Source of the DNA: Eubacteriales bacterium
GTDB taxonomy: Bacteria > Bacillota > Clostridia > Oscillospirales > Oscillospiraceae
NCBI GenBank assembly: GCA_030528965.1
Contig: JAUMXS010000054.1
Coordinates: forward strand, 1-8,580
Direction: 5' to 3'
DNA: 8,580 nucleotides
In this document: positions 1 to 6,071 of the stretch, piece after piece
Layout of the letters: every line of letters starts with the position of its first letter
How positions within the stretch are numbered: position 1 is the first letter of the stretch
Notes under the pieces: model-generated
What the model was told of the DNA's origin: nothing
Databases searched by the model: none
The model's input: the letters and a program-made list of their open reading frames with translations, nothing else
Position numbers and translations under genes: made by a program

Positions 1-573
1 GGATTCTTCCTTGTAGATGATCTTATAGCGGCGGACGAGCTCGATCATGTCTTCCGCGATGAGGCCGGCATCGAACTTGACACCGCGCTTTTCCTTGAGT
101 TCATCCATGACAGCCTCAAACTTACGGCGGTCATAACCCATAGCAACGTCGGAGAACATAGTGATGAAACGACGGTAGCTGTCATAGGCCCAGCGAACGT
201 TTCCGCTCTGCTTGGCGAGAGTCTCGGCCACGACATCGTTGATGCCGAGGTTGAGGATGGTATCCATCATACCGGGCATGGAGGCGCGGGCGCCGGAACG
301 AACAGAGACGAGCAGAGGAGCGTCCTTGTCACCGAAACGCTTGCCGCAGATCTCTTCCATTTTAGCCAGGTATTCGAAGATTTCGGCTTCGATTTCGGGA
401 GCGATCATTTCGCCGTCTTCATAGTACCGGGTGCAGGCTTCTGTGGTGATGGTGAAACCCTGGGGAACAGGCATGCCAATGTTGGTCATTTCGGCCAGGT
501 TGGCGCCCTTTCCACCCAACAGTTCACGCATATTCGCGTTGCCCTCAGAGAACAGATAGACATACTTGTGCAT
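1..573 (-). CDS. ppdK: Pyruvate, phosphate dikinase, N-terminal part (runs off left edge)
   Basis: PPDK interconverts pyruvate + ATP + Pi and PEP + AMP + PPi in the cytoplasm, a usual anaerobe alternative in the glycolytic/gluconeogenic PEP step. Translating the reverse strand from ATG at 571-573 gives 191 in-frame residues with no stop, so the gene continues left of the window (the family is about 870-880 aa). The N-terminal ATP-grasp-type nucleotide-binding domain is clear: GGKGANLAEM at residues 20-29 and SVRSGARASMPGMMDT at 90-105. Lys22 and Arg92 fall at the same numbers as the ATP-binding Lys22 and Arg92 known from the Clostridium symbiosum enzyme. The start gives the usual MHKYVYLF opening. 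The ribosome binding site (AAAGGA, 587-592) is moderate, with a long 13-nt spacer. It has its own promoter at 681-709 and a leader of about 100 nt. It is on the same strand as the rex-SLH-mnmE operon but separated by 198 bp. Confidence 0.96.
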   Translation of the reverse strand, partial: MHKYVYLFSEGNANMRELLGGKGANLAEMTNIGMPVPQGFTITTEACTRYYEDGEMIAPEIEAEIFEYLAKMEEICGKRFGDKDAPLLVSVRSGARASMPGMMDTILNLGINDVVAETLAKQSGNVRWAYDSYRRFITMFSDVAMGYDRRKFEAVMDELKEKRGVKFDAGLIAEDMIELVRRYKIIYKEES

Positions 574-601
574 AGTGTTGCCATCATCCTTTCCATTATT
601 T

Positions 602-630
602 GGCCGAGGAATATCATTTTTCTCCCGACC
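602..630 (-). promoter_or_regulatory. Leader hairpin in the ppdK 5' UTR
   Basis: In the minus-strand transcript, GGTCGGG and CTCGGCC pair as a 7-bp stem with two G-U wobbles around a loop of about 15 nt. It lies between the predicted ppdK start of transcription (about 674) and the ribosome binding site. On the plus strand the same wobbles would be C-A mismatches, so the fold suits the ppdK mRNA. No known riboswitch class is recognised; role unknown. Confidence 0.35.
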
Positions 631-680
631 GCCGACACTGAATATAAATCAGTATGAGTTTTCCGGAAATAAATATGAAT

Positions 681-709
681 ATTATACTACAAGAGATTCA
701 AGTCATCAA
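681..709 (-). promoter_or_regulatory. Sigma-A-type promoter for ppdK
   Basis: On the minus strand a TTGATG -35 box (704-709) is followed after exactly 17 bp by a perfect TATAAT -10 box (681-686). Transcription would start near 674, leaving a leader of about 100 nt before the ppdK ATG. It lies downstream of the mnmE stop, so ppdK can be expressed independently of the rex operon. No convincing intrinsic terminator is visible between mnmE and this promoter, so read-through is also possible. Confidence 0.75.
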
Positions 710-771
710 GCGGTATCCATCGAAATCTTTCCCCGTTTTTTTCAAATCTTTGGGTATTTTTTACAGTTGGT

Positions 772-2160
772 TTATTTACCTACACAAAAACGGGAAAAAA
801 TTTGATCTGTGACATCGGCACGGAGGCTTCGTCCGGTGAGTTCGCCGAGGGCTTCCATGGCGGCTTCCGCCTCGGTCAGGACGGCGTCAGGCGTGATGCC
901 GTCTTCCATGGCCTGCCTCGCACACTCGACGGCGTCGAGGGCACGGCCTACGATCTCGGCCTGTCGGGCGTTGGTCAGGATCTCACCCGCCGGGGCAAAA
1001 CCGGGCGGATAGAGTCCAGCAACGGCCTTCTCCAGCGCATCCATGCCCTGTCCCGCCGCAGCGCTCAGGGAGATGACTGCGTCTGCGTGCAGCCCCGCAG
1101 GAATGACAGGAGATTCCGGCGAAGGATAGAGATCCGACTTCGTGAGAACAACGATCACATGCTGCGCGGTCTGCACAGCATCCCACAGCGCCTGTTCTTC
1201 TTCGGGATCCTCAGCGGCGCCGGGATCGATGAGCAGGAGGACGAGCTCTGCCTGCCGCGCGGTTTCACGGCTGCGTTCCACACCCAGCGCCTCCACGGCT
1301 TCCGCAGTATCCCGCAGACCCGCCGTATCAGTCAGCCGGAGAAGAACTCCGCCGACCTCGACGGACTCCGTGATGGTGTCGCGCGTGGTGCCGGGGATAT
1401 CGGTGACGATTGCCCGTTCATAGCCGAGCAGTGTGTTCAAAAGAGTGCTTTTTCCGGCATTGGGACGACCAAGAATGGCGGTCGGAACACCCTTCCGCAT
1501 ATGGCGGCCGCGGCTGAAACTCTCATATAAACGGCGCAGTTCCGCGGAGGCCTGCGCAAGCGTATCGGTATATTGTTCCAGAGCGAAGGGCTCGATGTCC
1601 TCATCCGGATAATCCAGAACGGCATGAAAATGTGCGGAAATATCGACAAGGTTCCGGTAAATGGCATCGGTTCTGCGCAGAACGGCACCGCCGAGCTGGC
1701 CGGCGGCATTGACGGCGGCCTCTGCGGTTTCCGCCTCGATGAGGTCGATGACCGCTTCTGCCTGTGTGAGGTCCATACAGCCGTTCAGGAAAGCGCGCCG
1801 GGTAAATTCACCCGGCCCGGCCTGCCGTGCACCGGCAGCAAACAGCGTTTCCAGTGCTTCGCGCAGAACCACGGGGGAACCGTGGCACTGCAGCTCCGCT
1901 GTGTTTTCTCCGGTGTAGCTGTGAGGCGCATGCGAAATCGTACAGAGACAGAGATCCAGCACACGGCCTTTGCGGTCCAGAAGACGGCCCATGACGAGCT
2001 TCCTGTCCGGATGCAGGGACATGGGCTTTCCGTCCTGCGGAAAGAATACCCGGTCAATGACCTCCATCGTATTACTGCCGGACAGGCGAACGATTCCGAT
2101 GGCGGAGATCATGCTGCCTGTGGCGACAGCGGCTATAACATCAGAAGACATAGTACTCAT
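772..2160 (-). CDS. mnmE: tRNA modification GTPase MnmE (TrmE)
   Basis: MnmE works with MnmG to install the (carboxymethyl)aminomethyl group on U34 of certain tRNAs, using 5,10-methylene-THF, FAD and GTP hydrolysis. The 462 aa are full family length. An N-terminal THF-binding domain (about 1-120) and a helical domain surround the G domain: G1 GRPNAGKST (231-239), G2 GTTRDT (257-262), G3 DTAG (278-281) and G4 TKSD (340-343, in place of the usual NKxD). The protein ends in the hallmark C-x-G-K motif (FCVGK, 458-462), whose Cys is needed for modification. The loop before IGIVRLSG reads TGSMIS (14-19) instead of the common TPPGxG. The ATG overlaps the TGA of the upstream SLH gene as ATGA (2157-2160) and has only a weak ribosome binding site, so translation is probably coupled. 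An internal ATG at codon 4 is an alternative start. mnmG, rsmG, jag and yidC, frequent neighbours in Firmicutes, are absent here. Confidence 0.97.
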   Translation of the reverse strand: MSTMSSDVIAAVATGSMISAIGIVRLSGSNTMEVIDRVFFPQDGKPMSLHPDRKLVMGRLLDRKGRVLDLCLCTISHAPHSYTGENTAELQCHGSPVVLREALETLFAAGARQAGPGEFTRRAFLNGCMDLTQAEAVIDLIEAETAEAAVNAAGQLGGAVLRRTDAIYRNLVDISAHFHAVLDYPDEDIEPFALEQYTDTLAQASAELRRLYESFSRGRHMRKGVPTAILGRPNAGKSTLLNTLLGYERAIVTDIPGTTRDTITESVEVGGVLLRLTDTAGLRDTAEAVEALGVERSRETARQAELVLLLIDPGAAEDPEEEQALWDAVQTAQHVIVVLTKSDLYPSPESPVIPAGLHADAVISLSAAAGQGMDALEKAVAGLYPPGFAPAGEILTNARQAEIVGRALDAVECARQAMEDGITPDAVLTEAEAAMEALGELTGRSLRADVTDQIFSRFCVGK

Positions 2161-3221
2161 GATAAAGTGACACTTTTCCGTGCGCCGGGCTCATACATCC
2201 GGGTGAGGATGGCGGCAACTTCGCTGCGGCGGATGCTGGATGAGGGCAGGAAACTGCCTGCATCGTCGCTTCCGGTGAGGATACCGGCACGATAAAACGT
2301 ATATATTTCAGAGGCGTTCGCTTCATTTAAGGAGACATCGGGAATGGCGTTGTCGGCAATGCTGTTGATGGCGGCATAATTGCTCCGGGGCAGGGCACGG
2401 TAGAAGATCCGCACAAAATCGGAGCGGCTGATCGGGGCGTTGCAGACGGTTTCGGAGGGGGCTTCGTCCAGAATATCGTTAGCAACGGCATAATCGATAT
2501 AACTCTGATACCAGCGGCCGGAGCTGCTGTTGGCAAGAGTGACGCTGCCTTTGTAGTAACGCTGATGCAGGCAGGCGGCAAGCTTGACAGCCTGCGCCGT
2601 GGTAAGCTGCCCGTCCGGGGCATAACTCGAGGCGGACATGCCGTCGATGAGTCCGCGGGCATGGGCGGCGGAGACATCCACGAAGAACCAGTTGGAATAC
2701 TGGATGTCCGTGAAGGAGTGTTTCAGCGCCTCGCCGCCGGAGACGGAACCGCCGCTGACGGCAAGGACAGCGCCGGTACCGGCAGAAACATAGGCACGGC
2801 AGTTTTCCGCGCCGAGAAGACGCACGTTCCGGGCCAGAGCACCGGAAGAAGCCGTGGCACCGTTGGTGACATCGACCACAGCACCGGAGGAGATTTCCAG
2901 CGAGGCCGAACCGCTGAGGAGCGTCACGCTGCAGCCGGTCTGCATGCTGACGCCGCCTCCGGCGGAGACGAGCCATACGTCAAAGCTGCTTCCGGTGTCG
3001 AACGATCCGGCAGAATTTCCGGAAAGTCCGGCACGGACAGGCGCCAGAGCGGAGTTTACGGCGCTGTCTGCCTTTTGAAGCAGTGAGGGGATATAGGTTT
3101 CTGTCAGGTAGCTCAGGGAGACGAGCGGATCACCGGAATCGCCGCCGGCAGCCCATACAGCCGCTGTGCCGGATATAAGCACGAAAGCGAGAAGCAGGGC
3201 GAGAATGCGTTTGCGAATCAA
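2157..3221 (-). CDS. Secreted protein with three C-terminal SLH domains
   Basis: This is a 354-aa surface protein, probably anchored non-covalently to secondary cell-wall polymer by its SLH domains. A signal peptide is plain: MIRKR, a hydrophobic stretch (6-22), and likely cleavage near AVWA-A (24-25). Residues 30-60 contain a DPLVSLSYL motif. Residues 80-160 are rich in G, S, V and A and look like short beta strands (VTLLSG, AVVDVTNG, AVLAVSGG). I cannot name this part, although I recall similar segments in secreted clostridial proteins. SLH modules lie at about 169-223 (FTDI..NWFFVDV), 237-277 (WYQSYIDYAV) and 293-345 (IPDV..NEANASEIYTFY). The start is TTG, chosen because AGGAGG (3229-3234) lies 7 nt upstream and because it gives the signal peptide. 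TTGA at 3218-3221 is both the rex stop and this start, and the gene's own TGA overlaps the mnmE ATG. The SLH protein is thus translationally coupled between a redox repressor and a tRNA-modification enzyme. Confidence 0.9.
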   Translation of the reverse strand: MIRKRILALLLAFVLISGTAAVWAAGGDSGDPLVSLSYLTETYIPSLLQKADSAVNSALAPVRAGLSGNSAGSFDTGSSFDVWLVSAGGGVSMQTGCSVTLLSGSASLEISSGAVVDVTNGATASSGALARNVRLLGAENCRAYVSAGTGAVLAVSGGSVSGGEALKHSFTDIQYSNWFFVDVSAAHARGLIDGMSASSYAPDGQLTTAQAVKLAACLHQRYYKGSVTLANSSSGRWYQSYIDYAVANDILDEAPSETVCNAPISRSDFVRIFYRALPRSNYAAINSIADNAIPDVSLNEANASEIYTFYRAGILTGSDDAGSFLPSSSIRRSEVAAILTRMYEPGARKSVTLS

Positions 3222-3886
3222 AGAGTGTCCTCCTGTATATCGGAGGACTCCGCCCGGAGTTCCTCCGCAAGGTAATAACCGAGAGTCAGGAAACTGTCGG
3301 AAAACAGAACATTCTCAACGAGGATATCCGTATTCTGCAGTCCCAGATCGGTGTTGGTGAAGTTGCAGATAGCGCGGATGCCGCAATTCTGAAGATGAAG
3401 CGTAACTTCATGAGTGACGGTCCGGGGAACAGCGAGAACAGCGGCAATAATATGATTCTCCCGTACATAATCCTCGATGTCATCCATGGACAAAATAGGG
3501 ATACCGGAGAGCGTGGTGCCGATCAGGTCGGGATCCACGTCAAAGGCGGCCATCAGCCGGTAGCCGATAGATGCGAAATCAAAGTTGATGGCCAGGGCAC
3601 GGCCAAGGTTTCCGACACCCACAAGAACGGTGGGATAATCCAGTTCTACACCCAGGATGGCGGAGATCTCCGTCAAAAGCTTTTCTACGGAATACCCGTA
3701 GCCCTGCTGTCCGAATTCACCGAAGCAGCTGAAGTCCTGACGGATCTGGGAAGCGGTCAGGCCCATTTTGCTGCCAAGTTCGCCGGAACTGATATGGTCT
3801 ACATCGTTATCTGCCAGCTCCTGAAGTTGGCGGAGGTATTTCGGCAGTCGGCGAATTACCCGATTAGATATTTTTCCCTGTTTCAA
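3218..3886 (-). CDS. rex: Redox-sensing transcriptional repressor Rex
   Basis: Rex is a cytoplasmic homodimer that senses the NADH/NAD+ ratio and represses fermentation and anaerobic-respiration genes until NADH releases it from DNA. The 222 aa match family length. Residues 1-80 form the winged helix, with ISNRVIRRLPKYLRQL at 6-21 and the recognition segment SQIRQDFSCFGEFGQQGYGY at 46-65. Residues 85-210 are the Rossmann NAD(H) domain with GVGNLG (90-95) and the acidic AFDVDP (114-119). The C-terminal swapped helix follows NVLFSDSFLTLGYYL. The start is TTG at 3884-3886, with AAGGAG 8 nt upstream; no in-frame ATG gives the expected N terminus. It is the first gene of the rex-SLH-mnmE operon and divergent from the Fe-S assembly genes. 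I found no clear Rex operator (TTGTTAA-N4-TTAACAA type) in the upstream region, so autoregulation is not shown. Confidence 0.96.
   Translation of the reverse strand: MKQGKISNRVIRRLPKYLRQLQELADNDVDHISSGELGSKMGLTASQIRQDFSCFGEFGQQGYGYSVEKLLTEISAILGVELDYPTVLVGVGNLGRALAINFDFASIGYRLMAAFDVDPDLIGTTLSGIPILSMDDIEDYVRENHIIAAVLAVPRTVTHEVTLHLQNCGIRAICNFTNTDLGLQNTDILVENVLFSDSFLTLGYYLAEELRAESSDIQEDTL
3229..3234 (-). promoter_or_regulatory. Ribosome binding site fixing the TTG start of the SLH gene
   Basis: AGGAGG on the minus strand lies within the last codons of rex, 7 nt before the TTG. A perfect ribosome binding site inside the coding end of rex supports the unusual TTG start and the 4-nt TTGA overlap. 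Confidence 0.85.
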
Positions 3887-3891
3887 AACAG
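3878..3891 (-). repeat. Inverted repeat around the rex start codon
   Basis: CTGTTT and AAACAG are perfect 6-bp arms separated by 2 bp. In the mRNA a 5-bp stem CTGTT/AACAG with a TTGA loop would place the TTG start codon in the loop, just after the AAGGAG ribosome binding site. It may modulate initiation or be chance. Confidence 0.35.
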
Positions 3892-3910
3892 TTTCTCCTT
3901 ATCGTTTTCG

Positions 3911-3944
3911 GCTGCGTCGGAACGGAAAAACGCCGTTGCGCAGC
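3911..3944 (-). promoter_or_regulatory. Stable hairpin in the rex leader
   Basis: In the minus-strand transcript GCTGCG pairs with CGCAGC (6 bp), and inside it AACGG pairs with CCGTT (5 bp) around a CGTTTTT loop, with small internal bulges. It lies in the predicted leader of about 100 nt, some 15 nt before the AAGGAG ribosome binding site. It is not followed by a U run on the minus strand, so it is not a simple attenuator. No riboswitch class is recognised. Confidence 0.45.
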
Positions 3945-3991
3945 TTTTCGTTCGGTATGCGACATAGTCATATGTTTAGGCTCAATTAAAT

Positions 3992-4020
3992 AATATAGCA
4001 TTCTTTATAAAAATAATCAA
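3992..4020 (-). promoter_or_regulatory. Promoter of the rex-SLH-mnmE operon
   Basis: On the minus strand a TTGATT -35 (4015-4020), a 17-bp spacer and a TATATT -10 (3992-3997) are seen, with TGC just before the -10 (extended -10). Transcription would start near 3985, leaving a leader of about 100 nt. The -35 box lies 11 bp from that of the divergent sms promoter. Confidence 0.75.
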
Positions 4021-4031
4021 GGGTTCATGTA

Positions 4032-4060
4032 TTGTCATGGGGAAGGGAATGTGTTATGAT
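4032..4060 (+). promoter_or_regulatory. Extended -10 promoter of the sms (sufC-sufB/D) operon
   Basis: TTGTCA (4032-4037), a 17-bp spacer and TATGAT (4055-4060) each match consensus at five of six bases. TGT immediately before the -10 makes it an extended -10. Transcription should start near 4067, so the leader is only about 24 nt and leaves no room for a riboswitch. Confidence 0.8.
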
Positions 4061-4074
4061 AAAATTGGCAAAAA

Positions 4075-4080
4075 AGGAGG
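4075..4080 (+). promoter_or_regulatory. Ribosome binding site fixing the SufC/SmsC start
   Basis: AGGAGG lies 10 nt before ATG 4091. A longer reading frame from ATG 4037 would lie across the promoter's -10 box and the ribosome binding site, so 4091 is the real start. Confidence 0.88.
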
Positions 4081-4090
4081 CCGGTATTCT

Positions 4091-4831
4091 ATGTTGGAAT
4101 TGAGAAACATCAGTTATCATGTCCATAGCCCGGAAGGGGACTTGAACATCTTAAAGAACATCGACCTTGTGGTACCGGACGGATGTCTCACGGTTTTCAC
4201 AGGACCCAACGGCGGAGGAAAGACTACTCTGGCCAAGATCATCATGGGACTTGTTCAGCCGACGGAAGGACAAGTTATCTGGAATGGACAGGATATTACG
4301 GAATGCGGAATAACGGAACGTGCGAAAATGGGCATCAGCTACGGATTCCAGCAGCCTCCGCGGTTCAAAGGACTGCGGGTGCGGGATCTGCTGACGATCG
4401 CCAGTGACGGCTGTCCTCTGCCCAAGAGCGAGGCCTGTGCATACCTGACGAAGGTAGGCCTTTGTGCGAACGATTATCTGGACCGCGAAGTGGACGTCAG
4501 CCTTTCCGGCGGCGAGGTCAAGAGAATCGAGATCGCGACGGTTCTTGCGCGCAAATCCGATCTTATGATATTTGACGAGCCGGAGGCGGGCATTGACCTT
4601 TGGAGCTTTGCACGTCTTACGGAGACCTTTGAGGATATCCATCGCGAGCGCAATTCCGCCATGATCATCATATCGCATCAGGAGCGCATCATTCGTCTGG
4701 CGGATGAGATCGTTGTAATCGCCGACGGAAACATTGCGCATCAGGGAACGGCGGAGGATGTATTCCCCGTCATTATGGCGGATACACTGAGCTGCTGTCC
4801 GGTCATCAACAGCAAGGGGGAGAGAAAATGA
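4091..4831 (+). CDS. sufC: Fe-S cluster assembly ATPase SufC (SmsC type)
   Basis: SufC is the soluble ABC ATPase that binds SufB/SufD-type scaffolds and drives the conformational change needed for Fe-S cluster assembly. From ATG 4091 the protein is 246 aa, normal for SufC. It shows Walker A GPNGGGKTT (38-46), the Q-loop FQQPP (86-90), the signature LSGGE (138-142), Walker B LMIFDEPEAGID (158-169) and the switch His in ISHQ (194-197). The FDEPEAGID form, rather than DEPTSGLD, is typical of SufC-like ATPases in anaerobes and archaea. No membrane segment is seen. The ATGA overlap at 4828-4831 couples it to the single SufB/D-like gene. No sufS, sufU, sufE or sufA is adjacent, which fits the two-gene SmsCB arrangement; the sulfur donor must come from elsewhere. 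Confidence 0.95.
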   Translation: MLELRNISYHVHSPEGDLNILKNIDLVVPDGCLTVFTGPNGGGKTTLAKIIMGLVQPTEGQVIWNGQDITECGITERAKMGISYGFQQPPRFKGLRVRDLLTIASDGCPLPKSEACAYLTKVGLCANDYLDREVDVSLSGGEVKRIEIATVLARKSDLMIFDEPEAGIDLWSFARLTETFEDIHRERNSAMIIISHQERIIRLADEIVVIADGNIAHQGTAEDVFPVIMADTLSCCPVINSKGERK

Positions 4832-5757
4832 GCGGAGACCTCAATCATGTCGACGAGGCTCTTCTGGAGCTGATTGCGGACGTTACGGGAAAACCCAAGG
4901 GCGCGTTCAATATTCGTAAAAACTCCGGCTGTTCCGGACGGGAAAGCACGGAAAACATCGTCATTACTTCCAAAGAGGACAAGCCCGGCATCGATATCCG
5001 CATTGCACCGGGAACCAAAAATGAGACCTGCTATATTCCTGTTATCATCACGGAATCCGGTCTGTCCGAGACGGTTTATAACGATTTTTACATCGGCGAG
5101 GACTGCGATGTGAAGATCGTGGCCGGCTGCGGCATCCACAACTGCGGCTGTGAAGAAAGCCGTCATGATGGCGTGCATACGCTCCATCTCGGAAAAAATG
5201 CCCGTGTCTGCTATTCGGAGAAGCATTACGGCGAAGGCGACGGAAACGGAAAGAACGTTATGAATCCCAAGACCGTGGCGTATCTGGATGAGGGCGCGTT
5301 TCTGCAGATGGATACGATTCAGATCGCAGGTGTCGACTCCACCGACCGCGACACGCGCATCGTCTGCGGCAAGGACGCGGAAACGGTTATTACGGAACGC
5401 CTGCTGACTCATGGGGAACAGTATGCGGGTTCTGATATGGAAATCGTGCTGGACGGCGACAATGCCCGCGGACGGGTCATTTCGCGTTCGGTCGCCAAGG
5501 GTCACTCCGAGCAGGTCTTCCTGCCGCGCGTGATCGGCAATGACCGCTGCTTCGGCCATGTCCAGTGTGACTCCATCATCATGGATGAGGCAAAGATCCG
5601 TTCCGTACCGGAGATCGCTGCCAACTCCACCGAGGCGCAGCTTATTCATGAAGCGGCCATCGGTAAAATTGCGGGCGACCAGCTTCTGAAGCTCCAGACG
5701 CTGGGCCTGACTCAGGAGGAAGCGGAGGACTGCATCCTCAAGGGATTCCTTGCCTGA
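4828..5757 (+). CDS. Single SufB/SufD-family scaffold (SmsB type)
   Basis: This 309-aa SufB/SufD-family protein is the likely Fe-S scaffold partner of the upstream ATPase. E. coli SufB has 495 aa; this form lacks the long N-terminal extension. Residues 99-118 hold AGCGIHNCGCEESRHDGVH, with Cys101, Cys106 and Cys108. EKHYGEG follows at 131-137, as in short SufB/D proteins of anaerobes. At the C terminus QCDS (246-249) places Cys247 at the position of E. coli SufB Cys405. In LIHEAAIGKIAGDQLLKL (272-289), Glu275 aligns by motif with SufB Glu434 and His274 with SufD His360. One protein thus carries both sets of positions, so a homodimer could replace the SufB-SufD heterodimer; this is inference from a motif alignment done by eye. 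The ATG overlaps the sufC stop, with a ribosome binding site AAGGGGGAG at 4814-4822. SmsB is the specific name proposed for two-gene systems. Confidence 0.92.
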   Translation: MSGDLNHVDEALLELIADVTGKPKGAFNIRKNSGCSGRESTENIVITSKEDKPGIDIRIAPGTKNETCYIPVIITESGLSETVYNDFYIGEDCDVKIVAGCGIHNCGCEESRHDGVHTLHLGKNARVCYSEKHYGEGDGNGKNVMNPKTVAYLDEGAFLQMDTIQIAGVDSTDRDTRIVCGKDAETVITERLLTHGEQYAGSDMEIVLDGDNARGRVISRSVAKGHSEQVFLPRVIGNDRCFGHVQCDSIIMDEAKIRSVPEIAANSTEAQLIHEAAIGKIAGDQLLKLQTLGLTQEEAEDCILKGFLA

Positions 5758-5803
5758 GAATAACGGAAAATCCAAAAATCACATCCTGTCGGCTGCTTGA
5801 CTG

Positions 5804-5834
5804 AAAAAACATACCCCCGAAGCGTGGGAGTATG
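5804..5834 (-). terminator. Rho-independent terminator, minus strand
   Basis: On the minus strand CATACTCCC pairs with GGGGGTATG (9 bp, one T-G wobble) around ACGCTTC, followed directly by TTTTTT (5809 to 5804). On the plus strand the wobble becomes a C-A mismatch and no T run follows, so it acts leftward. It lies about 270 bp beyond the YmfI-like gene. It is either a second terminator for that gene or the 3' end of a separate transcript from 5835-6037. Confidence 0.75.
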
Positions 5835-6071
5835 CCTGAGTTTATCAAAAAGCTCATCAGAGGTCGCGTCCACGGATGAAAAAATCAAATCGTTTTCTCC
5901 GGCGGCATGTACGTCGGAGAAAACACTTCACGGCCCGTAAACGGGCGAAAAACGCGCCATCGGCACGCTTTTCGTGCGCTGCAGAGGGCCGCATACCCTT
6001 GGCAAAGGAAGCGTCAAAGACGCTTCCTGCCAGATATAAGAATACCCCCACCGAAGGGCGGGGGTATTCTT
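5810..6071. repeat. Hairpin-dense intergenic element, candidate dispersed repeat or small RNA
   Basis: The 349-bp gap 5758-6106 has no convincing gene and is packed with inverted repeats. They are 5810-5834 (terminator), 5892-5924 (GTTTTCTCCG/CGGAGAAAAC, extended inward by G-T, C-G and G-C), 5933-5946 (GCCCG/CGGGC), 5963-5977 (GCACG/CGTGC), 6001-6031 (GGAAGCGTC/GACGCTTCC plus GGCA/TGCC outside a 2-nt bulge) and 6038-6071 (12-bp AAGAATACCCCC arms). The end hairpins share the core ATACCCCC..GAAG..GGG.GTAT. Small reading frames cross the region on both strands but have no ribosome binding site or recognisable domain. I recall similar translated stretches as spurious small hypothetical proteins in related gut Clostridia, which would make it a multicopy repeat; this is unverified memory. 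No transposase is nearby. Confidence 0.6.
6038..6071 (-). terminator. Terminator-like hairpin after the YmfI-type gene
   Basis: Perfect 12-bp arms AAGAATACCCCC/GGGGGTATTCTT begin 36 nt past the stop of the minus-strand gene. On the minus strand the stem extends inward by G-U, C-G and C-G to a CTTC loop, whereas on the plus strand the first extension is an A-C mismatch, which favours leftward use. The tail (ATATCTGG) is only weakly U-rich. It may also stop transcription from the convergent sms operon. Confidence 0.6.

Noticed and set aside
700..771. Intrinsic terminator after mnmE
   Set aside because: T/A runs are present, but no GC stem directly precedes them on the minus strand.
802..1530. 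242-codon plus-strand frame
   Set aside because: It lies wholly opposite mnmE, whose GTPase motifs are intact; it has no family features of its own.
4037..4090. N-terminal extension of SufC from ATG 4037
   Set aside because: It would be translated across the -10 box and the AGGAGG ribosome binding site; ATG 4091 gives the normal SufC N terminus.
3887..4090. Rex operator in the divergent region
   Set aside because: I searched for TTGTTAA-N4-TTAACAA-like and TTGTGAA-type palindromes and found no convincing match.
4741..5775. 344-codon minus-strand frame opposite the SufB/D-like gene
   Set aside because: The plus strand encodes a clear SufB/D family protein; the antisense frame has no recognisable motif or ribosome binding site and looks like a codon-bias shadow.
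5853..5860. CTGATGAG on the minus strand, suggestive of a hammerhead ribozyme core
   Set aside because: No matching GAAA segment, stem arrangement or cleavage site is found around it.
5857..6051. 64-codon minus-strand frame in the hairpin region
   Set aside because: It is basic and low in recognisable features, has no ribosome binding site, and spans several hairpins; it is better explained as a repeat translated by chance.
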